Assembly: GCA_900766745.1 (NCBI GenBank)
Contig: CAAFWR010000116.1
Span: 1-17,182, forward strand
Direction: 5' to 3'
DNA from: Methanobacteriaceae archaeon
GTDB taxonomy: Archaea; Methanobacteriota; Methanobacteria; Methanobacteriales; Methanobacteriaceae
DNA: 17,182 nucleotides
Numbering within the stretch: the first letter of the stretch is position 1; each line of letters opens with the position of its first letter. Below, piece by piece: positions 1 through 9,815 of the stretch. Made by a program: the position numbers and the translations under genes. Below the pieces are notes generated by a model. The model saw nothing but the letters and a program-made list of their open reading frames with translations. It made no database searches and had not been told where the DNA came from.

Positions 1-6
1 ATCAAA

Positions 7-33
7 AAAAGGAATTTTAAAACGATTCCTTTT
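7..33. other. 9-bp hairpin at left edge
   Basis: AAAAGGAAT (7-15) pairs perfectly with ATTCCTTTT (25-33) around a 9-base loop. On the minus strand the stem runs into a T-tract, and on the plus strand the last arm is itself T-ending. It may terminate a gene lying left of the window or belong to the end of the element suggested by the repeat at 80-98. No gene in the window explains it. Confidence 0.45.
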
Positions 34-79
34 AAGACTGCGATATTGGGATATTAACAACAAAAAAACTAAAAATCCC

Positions 80-98
80 TATAATTTTTGACAGAGCC
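80..98. repeat. Left arm of 19-bp inverted repeat, element-end-like
   Basis: The sequence tataatttttgacagagcc is the reverse complement, with one mismatch in 19, of 17065-17083. Similarity stops sharply after the terminal CC, while A-rich blocks resembling each other (aacaacaaaa and taaaaatc) continue on the side away from the window centre. Ends starting GGCTCTGTCAAAA look like insertion-sequence terminal repeats. This would be the right end of an element extending to the left. Family assignment is not possible from this alone. Confidence 0.5.
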
Positions 99-109
99 TT
101 TTTAGATAA

Positions 110-187
110 TTTTATAAATATCTTTAACTAAACATTATATTAATAAGAATTTTTTAGAAAATCTATTTTAATATAATTCATGGTGAT
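110..187 (+). promoter_or_regulatory. Promoter and ribosome site of the HMG-CoA synthase operon
   Basis: A TATA-like element ttttataaata lies at 110-120, which would place transcription start near 140-145. GGTGAT at 182-187, complementary to the 3' end of methanogen 16S rRNA, sits 3 bases before the ATG at 191. The mRNA therefore has a leader of roughly 45-50 bases. The TATA box starts only 12 bases after the inverted-repeat arm at 80-98, so an insertion there would sit directly against this promoter. Confidence 0.5.
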
Positions 188-190
188 TTA

Positions 191-1228
191 ATGGTAGGAA
201 TAGTCGGATATGGGGCTTCTGTGCCTTCATATAGAATTAAAGTAGAAGAAATTGCTAAAGTTTGGGGAGATGATGCCGAAGCTTTATCAAGAGGATTAGT
301 TGTTAATGAAAAATCCGTACCTTCTGCTGACGAAGACACTGTTACTATTTCTGTAACAGCTGCAAGATATGCTCTTGCTAGAGCTCAAATTGATCCAAAA
401 AAAATTGGTGCTGTTTATGTAGGTTCTGAATCTCATCCATATGCGGTTAAGCCTACAGCTACAATAGTTGCTGAAGCTATTGGAGCTACTCCTGATTTAA
501 CTGCTGCAGATTTGGAGTTTGCATGTAAGGCAGGAACTGCAGGTATACAAATGGCTATGGGTCTTGTAGATTCAAACATGGTTGAGTATGCTTTAGCTAT
601 TGGTGCTGATACATCACAAGGAGCTCCTGGTGATGCTTTGGAATACACCGCATCTGCAGGTGGAGCTGCTTACATTATTGGAAATAAAGATACTCTAGCA
701 GATATTAATGAAACATTCAGTTTTACAACAGATACTCCTGATTTTTATAGAAGAGAAGGTCAAGACTATCCGTCACATGGTGGACGTTTTACTGGTGAAC
801 CTGCATACTTTAAACATGTTTTAAGTGCAGCAAAAGGATTATTTGAAAAAACTGACAGTAAAGCTGAAGACTATGATTATGCTTGTTTCCACCAGCCTAA
901 TGGTAAATTTTACTTAAGAGCAGGTAAAAAATTAGGATTTACATCAGAACAAATCAAACAAGGACTTTTAACTCCTAATATTGGAAATACATACTCTGGT
1001 GCTGTCCCATTAGGATTGTCTAATATTTTGGATATTGCTGAACCTGGAGATAAAATATTCGTAGTATCTTATGGATCAGGTTCAGGTAGTGATGGTTTCA
1101 CATTAACAGTCACTGATGAAATTAAAGAAAAAAGGAATTTAGCTCCTACAACTGAAGAAATTATAAGTAATAAACAGTATGTAGATTATGCAGTTTATGC
1201 TAAATACAAAGGTAAAATTAAAATGTAA
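191..1228 (+). CDS. Hydroxymethylglutaryl-CoA synthase (archaeal type)
   Basis: Condenses acetyl-CoA with acetoacetyl-CoA to HMG-CoA, the second step of the mevalonate route to archaeal isoprenoid lipids; cytosolic. The 345-residue protein has the thiolase-superfamily fold and the normal length of the archaeal enzyme. The catalytic triad is visible: Glu80 in VGSESHPY, nucleophile Cys112 in [10 protein letters not shown], and His234 in CFHQPNGK. The glycine-rich [11 protein letters not shown] near 293-303 closes the active site. The ATG at 191 is supported by GGTGAT three bases upstream. The thiolase that supplies its substrate follows after 9 bases, so the two are surely co-transcribed. In archaea these two enzymes form a channeling complex with a DUF35 protein, but no DUF35 gene is present here. 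Confidence 0.95.
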   Translation: MVGIVGYGASVPSYRIKVEEIAKVWGDDAEALSRGLVVNEKSVPSADEDTVTISVTAARYALARAQIDPKKIGAVYVGSESHPYAVKPTATIVAEAIGATPDLTAADLEFACKAGTAGIQMAMGLVDSNMVEYALAIGADTSQGAPGDALEYTASAGGAAYIIGNKDTLADINETFSFTTDTPDFYRREGQDYPSHGGRFTGEPAYFKHVLSAAKGLFEKTDSKAEDYDYACFHQPNGKFYLRAGKKLGFTSEQIKQGLLTPNIGNTYSGAVPLGLSNILDIAEPGDKIFVVSYGSGSGSDGFTLTVTDEIKEKRNLAPTTEEIISNKQYVDYAVYAKYKGKIKM

Positions 1229-2445
<1,217 letters not shown>

Positions 2446-2447
2446 AT

Positions 2448-2484
2448 TTAAAAAGAGTTTATTTTATTTTATATTAAAAAGAGT
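2448..2484 (-). terminator. Tandem T-tract terminators for the minus-strand gene
   Basis: On the minus strand the 11-mer ACTCTTTTTAA occurs twice (2474-2484 and 2448-2458), directly downstream of the gene ending at 2490. A duplicated U-tract is a plausible double terminator and also faces the convergent thiolase operon. Confidence 0.45.
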
Positions 2485-2489
2485 ATGAT

Positions 2490-2945
2490 TTAGTGGAATT
2501 CAACAGCTCTTCCAATTTCTTTAAGTTCTCCTATATTATTAGTTGCAATACAAACTAATTTTCCATCAGTATGGACTTCTACTGCATATTTAGCGTATTC
2601 ACTAATATAGTTATCATTTATTTTAAATATAGTTAGATTTCCAACAGTGTTTTCTATCGTAAAACCCATCTCGTTAAATCTGTTGTATACCATGTTTATT
2701 GTTTCGTTATTTATAAATTCAGAGGATACATAAATATATGCAATACCTTCATCTTCATTTATATAGTAATGGAACATTTCACTTAAATCTTCATGATATT
2801 TAACGCCTTTTGGTGCTGGTGCAGTAAATTCCCCAAAATTATGTTCTTCTAATTCAGGTACAACCCATTCTTTTGCAGATGCTCCACTAGTAGCAAAACT
2901 TATGATTATAATAAAAATAACTAAATATTTAAGTGCTCTTTTCAT
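2490..2945 (-). CDS. Small exported protein of unknown function
   Basis: I do not recognise a family. The 151-residue protein begins with Lys/Arg (MKRALK), then a hydrophobic stretch at about 8-20 and an SGASA-K junction near 20-25, which looks like a cleavable Sec signal peptide. The mature part (about 126 residues) is acidic, mixed alpha/beta in appearance, and has a single cysteine near the C-terminus (KLVCIAT). There is no lipobox. No Shine-Dalgarno site precedes the ATG, but a TATA-like element about 26 bases upstream suggests a leaderless mRNA. It stands alone, convergent with the thiolase operon. It probably acts outside the membrane or at the cell surface (inference). Confidence 0.75.
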   Translation of the reverse strand: MKRALKYLVIFIIIISFATSGASAKEWVVPELEEHNFGEFTAPAPKGVKYHEDLSEMFHYYINEDEGIAYIYVSSEFINNETINMVYNRFNEMGFTIENTVGNLTIFKINDNYISEYAKYAVEVHTDGKLVCIATNNIGELKEIGRAVEFH

Positions 2946-2966
2946 ATTTTTAATTTAGTTTTTATT

Positions 2967-2975
2967 GTAATATAC
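2967..2975 (-). promoter_or_regulatory. TATA-like element, probable leaderless start
   Basis: On the minus strand the sequence gtatattac is centred about 26 bases before the ATG at 2945. With no ribosome site in between, transcription would begin at or next to the start codon. Confidence 0.4.
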
Positions 2976-3033
2976 ATTTTGCTTTTTTAGTTTGGAATAA
3001 TAGAATTAAAAATATTATAAATCAAAATAATAA

Positions 3034-3261
3034 TACATTTTACGTTTTCCAGTTAAATCAATATTAAAGCTTTTGGTTTATTCTCCTATGGATTATGTTG
3101 ATAGTTATCTGGTTATTTGGGATATGGTTAGGTTCATGATGGCATTTCCATCTGAACATACTATTGGCATTTTCATGATAATATGGTGAATATATGTTAA
3201 TCATTGGAATAGCATTAAAAAAGGCTCAAAAATAGAAAAATATTTAATTTCAATCATGTAA
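3034..3261 (+). pseudogene. Possible remnant of a membrane-protein gene
   Basis: In this 403-base stretch without an intact gene, one plus-strand frame reads as hydrophobic, protein-like sequence from 3034 to a TGA at 3187-3189 and continues open to a TAA at 3259-3261. It contains an ATG at 3088 (33 codons to the TGA) and the phrase AFPSEHTIGIF. That phrase faintly resembles the FPSGHT motif of PAP2 phosphatases, with Glu for Gly. There is no ribosome site. It may be a decayed gene fragment or chance; the PAP2 idea is weak. Confidence 0.25.
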
Positions 3262-3317
3262 TCGGACAATGAAAAATTAGACAAAATTTTAAATTTTATG
3301 TTTGTGACACACTCTCT

Positions 3318-3362
3318 AAAATTTAAAAAAAGAAAAGGATTAAAAGCATTATTTGTAATACT
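3318..3362 (-). terminator. Terminator of the MATE transporter gene
   Basis: On the minus strand AGTATTA pairs with TAATGCT (3345-3362, one G-U pair) around CAAA, with the TAA stop beginning the second arm. A T-rich run (about 3318-3337) follows. Confidence 0.5.
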
Positions 3363-4611
3363 TTTGAATTCCTTTTACATAGATATAGGTGAATATTATT
3401 TCAATTACACCACCAACGAAATTAGCCACAATAATTCCATAATAGACTCCAGTTTCTTTCAGACCTATAAATAAAAATATGAAGACTAATGTTAGAATAA
3501 TCTGTTTAAAGAATGTAAAATAAAGACTGTAATCTCCATGACCAAAACTTTGTAAAATACAGCCAGAAACAATACTCCAACTTGAAAATACAACATATAA
3601 TGAAAGTAAGACTGTTATAGACGTAATCTGATTATTTAATCCAGCACCTCCAAAGAGCAATGCTAATTTTGAAGAGAAAACAACTAGAACAATGGCCATT
3701 AATATAGAACCTGCAAATCCTATAATCTGTGTGAACTTAAATGATTCTAGAATTGTCTCACCTTTACGAGCACCAAATAATGCTCCAAAAACACTGATTG
3801 AACCTGTTCCAAAACCAACAGGAATCATAATGCCAATACTAATTAATCTCCAAACAGTTGTATAAACAGCTACTGCTTCTGTAGTTGCAACCATAACAAG
3901 AAGTACATTGATAATCATTGAAAACAAAGACATTAAAATCTGTTCCATACTTGCAGGAACACCAACTGAAATAATATCTTTATAAATAGCCATATCTTTA
4001 CTATAAGTGTTTAAATCTAATAATTCTCCTCCTTTTATATATCTCCAATAGATAAACACCATTAAAGCTATAATATTTGACAAAACAGTAGCTATTGCTG
4101 CTCCAGAAACTCCCATATTAAAAGTATAGATAAAAATAGGATCTAGACAAATATTTAAAATAGCTGCAATAGCTAGTGGAAGATTTGACTTAATTCCCTT
4201 ATTTTCAGATCTGTAAACCCCACTAAAAACATATTGGATAATAATAGAAAATGTTCCTATAATAATCCAAAAACCATAATCATATGCAAGATCTAAAACA
4301 TTTGAACCACCAATAGCAATCAGAATCGGTTTTAAAAAGATTAAAAGAATAACTGGAATAATGATACTTATAACAATACTAATAATTAGTCCATGAACTC
4401 CACTATTTCCAGCTTGTTTCAAGTCTCCTTTTCCTATAAAACGAGCTACAGAAGAGTTCACACCTGCTGAAATTCCAATTCCCAGACCAATTATTATGAT
4501 AAAAATCGGTGTTACAATACCTATTGCTGCAAGTGCATTGGAACCTAAACCACTAACCCACATTGCATCTGCAACATTATTAATCATTGTTAGAAGCAAG
4601 GACACAATCAT
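3349..4611 (-). CDS. MATE-family multidrug/sodium antiporter, 5' end frameshifted
   Basis: A polytopic inner-membrane exporter of the DinF/NorM class, expected to expel organic cations or similar compounds in exchange for Na+ or H+. The in-frame ORF gives 420 residues with about eleven complete hydrophobic segments. It has the family signature DAMWVSGLGSNALAAIG near the start and the pseudo-repeat GTGSISVFGALFGARKGE in the second half. The ATG at 4611 lies inside what should be membrane helix 1 and has no ribosome site. The same frame stays open upstream (ISATDLIKNPRKSIIGLSIP), matching a normal MATE N-terminus, until a TGA at 4683-4681. The natural ATG at 4696, with GGAGG before it, is one base out of frame. 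Corrected, the protein would be 448 residues, a normal MATE length. The gene is therefore broken, recoded or affected by a sequence error. Confidence 0.85.
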   Translation of the reverse strand: MIVSLLLTMINNVADAMWVSGLGSNALAAIGIVTPIFIIIIGLGIGISAGVNSSVARFIGKGDLKQAGNSGVHGLIISIVISIIIPVILLIFLKPILIAIGGSNVLDLAYDYGFWIIIGTFSIIIQYVFSGVYRSENKGIKSNLPLAIAAILNICLDPIFIYTFNMGVSGAAIATVLSNIIALMVFIYWRYIKGGELLDLNTYSKDMAIYKDIISVGVPASMEQILMSLFSMIINVLLVMVATTEAVAVYTTVWRLISIGIMIPVGFGTGSISVFGALFGARKGETILESFKFTQIIGFAGSILMAIVLVVFSSKLALLFGGAGLNNQITSITVLLSLYVVFSSWSIVSGCILQSFGHGDYSLYFTFFKQIILTLVFIFLFIGLKETGVYYGIIVANFVGGVIEIIFTYIYVKGIQKYYK

Positions 4612-4709
4612 AGGAATACTTAATCCGATGATACTTTTACGGGGATTCTTAATTAAATCAGTTGCACTAATAACAATCCCTCAATATAAAATTCATAATA
4701 AAAACCTCC
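4612..4709 (-). other. Out-of-frame natural start of the MATE gene
   Basis: On the minus strand GGAGG (4709-4705) sits 8 bases before ATG (4696-4694), an ideal start. That frame reads MNFILRDCY and then stops at TAG. Removing one base, for example one G of the GGG at 4680-4678, joins it to the transporter frame as MNFILRIVISATDLIK and so on. The 5' end thus carries an apparent one-base insertion relative to a working gene. Confidence 0.7.
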
Positions 4710-4963
4710 AAATAAATTGAAAAAAGGTTTATTTACATTTTTATGAAATAAAAATAGTACGAATACATTAAAATTGTAGACAGCTATATTAAGATATAGA
4801 ATAAAACCTATGGAATAAATTAATTGATTTGTATAATAAAAATGTTTCTAAAAAAATAAAATAGAAAATGACTATATTATGGGTTGTTTAATTCTGGATA
4901 AAATTGCATTTAACCTTATATCATGGTTTTTATGGTTATAAACAGCTACTCTTTTGAGTCTAG

Positions 4964-6508
4964 TTATTTATTAAATAGGAGTTTGTCAATTATTTCCATA
5001 TCCAGATTTTCCTCTACGATTTCAGCTATTCTATTTAATGAATAATCCTTTTTGGTTTCATATGGATCTTCCCCATATTTCTTTTCAAGTCCTTTCTTTT
5101 CCCTTAGGTAATTTAGGAATTCCCGTCTGAAATTGTAGTTGTGGAATATGCCGTGGAGGTATGTTCCGAATACATTATTGGAACAGGCACCATCATAAAG
5201 ACCTAAATCATTGTTTCCATTTCCTTTATTGACATTGAATAATGGTGCAACCAAGTAGCTAGTGTTAAGTTCTGTTGTTCCTTCATGTATCTCATAACCA
5301 CTAACTTTCTCACCAGCTATGTTTTTAAATATCTCACCTGCAAGTCCAACAAGACGGTCATAATCAGGAACTGTAAACTCAGACTGTGTTACAATCTTGT
5401 CGTTTCGATCGAACTTTGATGTAATGTCTAAAAGTTCCAAACCTTTTATTGTTCCTACTGAGGACTCTTTTTTATCATCATCAAAAATGTAGTTTCCAAG
5501 AATCTGCATTCCTCCGCAAATTCCTACTACTGGAATTTCAGCTGCTTTTTCAATAATCTTATCTCCAAATCCTGATTCTTTTATAGCTTTTAAGTCATCA
5601 GTTGAATTACGGGTTCCTGGAATAATTATTGCATCTACCTCTCCGATTTCATCATTTATCCCAATCATCTTAACTCCTACGTCTTCTTCATACTCAAAAG
5701 GGTCTATGTCTGTGAAATTAGCTATCTTAGGAAGCCTTATTACTCCTATTACGATATCCTTATTCTCATTAAAGACATGGGTAGTCAGAGAGGCTGAGTC
5801 CTCTTCAGGTAATTTGAGGCTTTCATCATAAGGAAGCACTCCCAATACTGGAGATTCGGTAATCTCTTCAATTCTGTCAAGGCCTGGTTTCAGGATATCA
5901 AGATTTCCTCTGAACTTGTTTATAACCGTTGCTTTAAGCCTTGATCTGTCATAATCATCAAGAAGAACATATGTTCCAGCTATTGCTGCAAACACTCCTC
6001 CCATTTCTATATCTGCTATCAGTATTACGTTTGCATCTGCTAAATGTGCTATCTCCATATTGGCAAGGTCTTCTTTTCTCATGTTGATTTCTGCTGGTGA
6101 TCCTGCACCTTCAATTATAATCACGTCATATTCTTCAGATAATTTGTTGAAACTGTCTTTAATGGCTTTTAGTGCTTGATTACGATAGTCGTGCTGGTAT
6201 TTATAGAAGTCCATATCTCCTATTGATTTTCCCTGTATTATTACATCTGATGTAAATTCTCCTTTGGGTTTAAGGAGTACTGGGTTCATATGGATGCTTG
6301 GTTCTACCATAGCTGCTTCTGCCTGTAGCATCTGTGCGATTCCTATTTCTCCATTTTCTTTTGTTGTGTAGGAGTTTAGTGACATATTCTGTGACTTGAA
6401 AGGAGCTACCTTGTATCCTCTATTTCTGTAGATTCTACATAGTGCAGCTACCAGTACACTTTTTCCAGCATTTGATGAGGTTCCCTGTATCATGATACAT
6501 TTAGCCAT
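4964..6508 (-). CDS. cobQ: Adenosylcobyric acid synthase (glutamine-hydrolysing)
   Basis: Amidates the b, d, e and g carboxylates of adenosylcobyrinic a,c-diamide with ammonia from glutamine and ATP, giving adenosylcobyric acid. Methanogens need cobamides for the corrinoid methyltransferase Mtr. The 514-residue protein has the family's usual length and order. An N-terminal P-loop ATPase domain carries GTSSNAGKS (9-17). SQNMSLNSY lies at 39-47, and IIEGAGSPAE near 131-140. A C-terminal class I amidotransferase domain has nucleophile Cys331 in GICGGMQILG and His452 in GTYLHGIF. The start is supported by AAAGGTAAT a few bases upstream. It is a single gene, divergent from lonB, and its direction suggests its own promoter. 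No other cobalamin genes are nearby. Confidence 0.95.
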   Translation of the reverse strand: MAKCIMIQGTSSNAGKSVLVAALCRIYRNRGYKVAPFKSQNMSLNSYTTKENGEIGIAQMLQAEAAMVEPSIHMNPVLLKPKGEFTSDVIIQGKSIGDMDFYKYQHDYRNQALKAIKDSFNKLSEEYDVIIIEGAGSPAEINMRKEDLANMEIAHLADANVILIADIEMGGVFAAIAGTYVLLDDYDRSRLKATVINKFRGNLDILKPGLDRIEEITESPVLGVLPYDESLKLPEEDSASLTTHVFNENKDIVIGVIRLPKIANFTDIDPFEYEEDVGVKMIGINDEIGEVDAIIIPGTRNSTDDLKAIKESGFGDKIIEKAAEIPVVGICGGMQILGNYIFDDDKKESSVGTIKGLELLDITSKFDRNDKIVTQSEFTVPDYDRLVGLAGEIFKNIAGEKVSGYEIHEGTTELNTSYLVAPLFNVNKGNGNNDLGLYDGACSNNVFGTYLHGIFHNYNFRREFLNYLREKKGLEKKYGEDPYETKKDYSLNRIAEIVEENLDMEIIDKLLFNK

Positions 6509-6719
6509 TTGAATTACCTTTTAGAACTTTTAAATTATATTTTATTGATAGTGTTATTTTAAGTTTTATTTTTAGTTGCATAAATTTAAAATTATATTTT
6601 AGTTACCTTTATTTACTAAAATGGAAAGCTTTTTATATTGTTAATAAGATAATATTTAAATAGTTTGTCGATTTAATTAACATTTAGAAATATATAATAA
6701 AAAAATAGAGGTTTGTTTA
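6509..6719. promoter_or_regulatory. Divergent promoter region of cobQ and lonB
   Basis: Very AT-rich 211 bases. For lonB a TATA-like aatatttaaata at 6651-6662 and a ribosome site GAGGT at 6708-6712 (7 bases before the ATG) give a leadered transcript. A second AT box lies at 6688-6697. For cobQ, minus-strand boxes of the aaaatataat type lie near 6533-6545 and 6588-6600. I see no riboswitch-like structure on the cobQ side and no clear operator. Confidence 0.4.
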
Positions 6720-8696
6720 ATGAAATTTGATGAGAAAGAATCAATGGACGATTCTTCTAAAGATGTAGTAATCGAGCCAGGTATTGAAGAAAAAGAATCA
6801 CCTGAAGAAACTAAACCTATGTTGGAATATTCTATCAAAAATACAAGCGATATTGAAGTTCCACCTTTATTAATAGATCAAGTTATCGGTCATGAAGAAT
6901 CAATTGAAACAATAAAAAAAGCAGCAAAACAAAGAAGAAATGTTTTGCTAATAGGAGATCCGGGAGTAGGTAAATCCATGCTTGCTAAAGGAATGGCGCA
7001 AATATTACCTCATGAGATACTTCAGGATATTTTAATTTATCCAAATGCAGAAGATGCAAATCATCCACTTATAAGAACAGTACCTGCAGGTGAAGGTAAA
7101 AAGATAGTCAAAGCAACAAAAGCTTCATCTAAAGGTTATGAAGAAAAGAAAAGTCTTTTAACCACATTTGCAATAGGTGCAGTAGTTATAATAGGATTTA
7201 TGTATGGAAGATTATTGGAAGCTATTATTGCTGCGGCTTTAATATTATTGATTTCCATTCAGTTAAAACCAAAAAACATCACACTGTCTCCTAAACTTCT
7301 CGTTAATAATGAAGAGAAAAGATTTGCCCCATTTATGGATGCTACAGGAGCACATGCAGGAGCATTACTTGGAGATGTACGTCACGATCCATACCAATCT
7401 GGTGGACTTGGAACTCCAGCACATGAACGTGTAGAGGCAGGTATGATTCATAAAGCTAACAGAGGAGTATTATACATTGATGAGATAGGTACAATGAGTA
7501 TGAAAACACAACAGGAACTTCTCTCAGCAATGCAGGAAAAACAGTACTCAATTACAGGACAAAGTGAAAACAGTAGTGGAGCAATGGTAAGATCAGAATC
7601 AGTCCCATGTGACTTTGTACTTGTAGCATCAGGAAACATCCAAGTTCTTGAAGGAATGCACATAGCTATGAGATCAAGAATTCGTGGATATGGATATGAA
7701 GTATTCATGAAAGACACAATGGACGATACAGAAGAAAACAGAAAAAAACTCGTCCAATTTGTAGCTCAAGAAGTTAAAAATGATGGAAGAATTCCACATT
7801 TTGCACCAGATGCATTAGATGAAATTATTCTTGAAGCAAAACGTAGATCAGGTAAACAAGATGCATTAACTCTTAAATTAAGAGAATTGGGTGGTCTTGT
7901 AAGATCTTCAGGAGATGTAGCTATTGAAAAAGGTTCAGATATAGTAAAGGCAGAACATGTGATTGAAGCAAAACAGTTTGCAAGAACTCTTGAACAGCAA
8001 ATGGCAGACATGTCCATTAAACAAAGAAAAGAATACAGTATGGTTAATGCAGAAGGTGGAAAAGTCGGTATGGTTAATGGTCTTGCAGTAATCGGAGATA
8101 GAAGCGGTATTGTATCACCAATTGCAGCTGAAGCAGCACCTACACAATCTAAAAATGGTGGTAAAATAATAGCTACTGGTAAATTAGGTGAAATTGCACA
8201 GGAATCAGTTGAAAATGTAAGTGCTTTAATTAAAAAATACACAAACAAAGACATTTCAGACTATGATATTCACGTTCAATTCATCCAGACCTATGATGGT
8301 GTAGAGGGAGACAGTGCAAGTGTTTCAATCGCATCAGCAGTAATTTCAGCTATTGAAGACATTCCAATAGACCAGACCGTTGCATTAACAGGTTCACTTA
8401 ATGTTCGTGGAGATGTAATGCCTATTGGTGGAGCAACAGCTAAAATAGAAGCAGCTGCAGAAGCAGGAATTAAAAAAGTGTTAATTCCAAAATCTAACCT
8501 TAAAGATGTAATGTTGGAGAAAAAATACGAAGACATGATTGAAATAGTTCCAACTGAAACTTTAAGCGATGTTTTAGAAAACATTCTTGTAAACAGTACT
8601 GAAAAAGACAATTTAATTGATAAAATGAAAGCATTAAGATCAAAAGTCTCTAGTTCTGTTTCAAAACCAAATATTAAAAAGCCAGTTCATAACTAA
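6720..8696 (+). CDS. lonB: ATP-dependent protease LonB (archaeal, membrane-anchored)
   Basis: The membrane-bound AAA+ protease of archaea, which unfolds and degrades misfolded and regulatory proteins on the cytosolic face; it assembles as a hexamer. The 658 residues run in the expected order: acidic N-terminal tail (about 1-45), AAA+ module with Walker A GDPGVGKS (79-86), two adjacent membrane helices inserted in it (about 147-162 and 165-182), Walker B VLYIDEIG (250-257), and a C-terminal S16 peptidase domain. The catalytic dyad is Ser532 in EGDSASV and Lys575 in [10 protein letters not shown]. Length is typical of the family. The GAGGT site 7 bases before the ATG supports the start. It is monocistronic, with a hairpin terminator over its stop codon. 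Confidence 0.97.
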   Translation: MKFDEKESMDDSSKDVVIEPGIEEKESPEETKPMLEYSIKNTSDIEVPPLLIDQVIGHEESIETIKKAAKQRRNVLLIGDPGVGKSMLAKGMAQILPHEILQDILIYPNAEDANHPLIRTVPAGEGKKIVKATKASSKGYEEKKSLLTTFAIGAVVIIGFMYGRLLEAIIAAALILLISIQLKPKNITLSPKLLVNNEEKRFAPFMDATGAHAGALLGDVRHDPYQSGGLGTPAHERVEAGMIHKANRGVLYIDEIGTMSMKTQQELLSAMQEKQYSITGQSENSSGAMVRSESVPCDFVLVASGNIQVLEGMHIAMRSRIRGYGYEVFMKDTMDDTEENRKKLVQFVAQEVKNDGRIPHFAPDALDEIILEAKRRSGKQDALTLKLRELGGLVRSSGDVAIEKGSDIVKAEHVIEAKQFARTLEQQMADMSIKQRKEYSMVNAEGGKVGMVNGLAVIGDRSGIVSPIAAEAAPTQSKNGGKIIATGKLGEIAQESVENVSALIKKYTNKDISDYDIHVQFIQTYDGVEGDSASVSIASAVISAIEDIPIDQTVALTGSLNVRGDVMPIGGATAKIEAAAEAGIKKVLIPKSNLKDVMLEKKYEDMIEIVPTETLSDVLENILVNSTEKDNLIDKMKALRSKVSSSVSKPNIKKPVHN

Positions 8697-8740
8697 ACTG
8701 GTTTATTCATTTTATTTTTAAATTTATAACTACTTTTTTT
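8682..8740 (+). terminator. Terminator of lonB
   Basis: CCAGTT (8682-8687) pairs with AACTGG (8696-8701) around an 8-base loop that contains most of the TAA stop. T-rich runs follow, ending in a seven-T tract near 8740. Confidence 0.6.
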
Positions 8741-8821
8741 ATACTTTCAGAAAAGCTATGCTGTAACTCCTTTAACAGATTCTATAAACTATTTTTCATC
8801 ATGTGTATATCAGGTTATAAC

Positions 8822-8830
8822 TTTATATAT
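8822..8830 (+). promoter_or_regulatory. TATA box that decides the next gene's start
   Basis: tttatatat is centred 27 bases before the ATG at 8853 and only 18 before the in-frame ATG at 8844. There is no ribosome site. Transcription should begin at about 8853, giving a leaderless mRNA that starts with the second ATG. Confidence 0.55.
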
Positions 8831-8852
8831 TACTAAAAACAATATGTATATT

Positions 8853-9764
8853 ATGGGTATAAAAGATGGTATCATTGGTTTGATAATTGGAGATGCACTA
8901 GGTGTTCCAGTTGAATTCGAATCAAGAGAAAGTCTTAAGAAGTATCCTGTTAATGATATGATAGGTTTTGGAACATACAACATGCCTTCAGGAACTTTTT
9001 CAGATGACTCTTCAATGGTACTAGCTACAATGAAAGCTATTGTAAATAATCATGGAGAGATTGTTTATTCAGCGATTATGGATGAATTTGTAGAGTGGTT
9101 TGCAAACTCCAAATATACTCAGTATAACAATACCTTTGATGTTGGAAACACTACACGATATAGTCTATTAAATTATATGGATGGTGGAGAACCTTTAGAT
9201 TGTGGTGGAACTAATGAGCGTTCTAACGGCAATGGCAGTTTAATGAGAATTCTACCACTAGCTTTTATTAAAAACATAACTCCTGAAACTGTAGAAGATA
9301 TTTCAGCTTTAACTCATGGCCACACACGTTCAAAGATAGCATGCGTTTTCTATGTTGAACTTGTTAAATCAATACTTGAAGAAAAAATGGATTTAAGGGA
9401 ACATGTGAAAATAGCCAGCGAAAAAACAAAGAAATATTATGGGGATATTGATGAACTGGCTCATTATGAAAGAATCCTTGATGAAACAATTTTTGATGAA
9501 AAAGAGGAGAATATTTCCAGTTCAGGTTATGTAGTTGATACTTTAGAAGCGGTAATTTATGTCTTAGTTAACACTAATAACTTTAAAGATGCAGTTTTAT
9601 CTGCTGTTAATCTTGGTGAAGATACAGATACTGTTGGAGCTATTGTCGGTGGTGTTGCAGGAATATACTATGGTTATGATGAAATTCCAGAAGAATGGAT
9701 ATTTAAAATAAAATGCATTGATAGAATCAAGGAATTATGTTGTAAATATGGTAATTCCATTTAA
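8853..9764 (+). CDS. ADP-ribosylglycohydrolase family protein
   Basis: Member of the DraG/ARH family, Mg-dependent enzymes that cleave ADP-ribose from modified proteins or small molecules. The substrate here cannot be told from sequence. The 303-residue protein shows the family marks in order: GDALGVPVEF (residues 13-22), metal-binding TFSDDSS (48-54), GNGSLMR (126-132), a GHTRSK segment (156-161), and the second metal motif GEDTDTVGAIVGG (255-267). I chose the second ATG because a TATA box lies 27 bases before it and no ribosome site serves the first (8844). The family's N-terminus also normally begins just before the first glycine-rich helix. No DraT-like or toxin ADP-ribosyltransferase is encoded nearby, so this looks like a stand-alone hydrolase. 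The Mur ligase gene follows 51 bases later with its own likely promoter. Confidence 0.88.
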   Translation: MGIKDGIIGLIIGDALGVPVEFESRESLKKYPVNDMIGFGTYNMPSGTFSDDSSMVLATMKAIVNNHGEIVYSAIMDEFVEWFANSKYTQYNNTFDVGNTTRYSLLNYMDGGEPLDCGGTNERSNGNGSLMRILPLAFIKNITPETVEDISALTHGHTRSKIACVFYVELVKSILEEKMDLREHVKIASEKTKKYYGDIDELAHYERILDETIFDEKEENISSSGYVVDTLEAVIYVLVNTNNFKDAVLSAVNLGEDTDTVGAIVGGVAGIYYGYDEIPEEWIFKIKCIDRIKELCCKYGNSI

Positions 9765-9815
9765 TCTTAAATTTTAAATATAATTTAATAGTAATATTAT
9801 GTATTGGTGTATAAA

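Noticed and set aside
433..648. Minus-strand ORFs opposite the HMG-CoA synthase and thiolase genes
   Set aside because: Reverse-frame shadows of strongly coding sequence with low-complexity translations.
4879..4941. 20-codon plus-strand ORF (MGCLILDKIAF...) between the MATE gene and cobQ
   Set aside because: Very short, without ribosome site or recognisable motif, in AT-rich DNA where such frames arise by chance.
7448..8611. Long minus-strand ORFs opposite lonB
   Set aside because: They are antisense shadows of a well-supported coding frame, with no promoter, ribosome site or domain of their own.
8844..8852. ATG at 8844 as start of the ADP-ribosylglycohydrolase
   Set aside because: The TATA box is only about 18 bases away and there is no ribosome site, whereas the ATG at 8853 fits a leaderless start.
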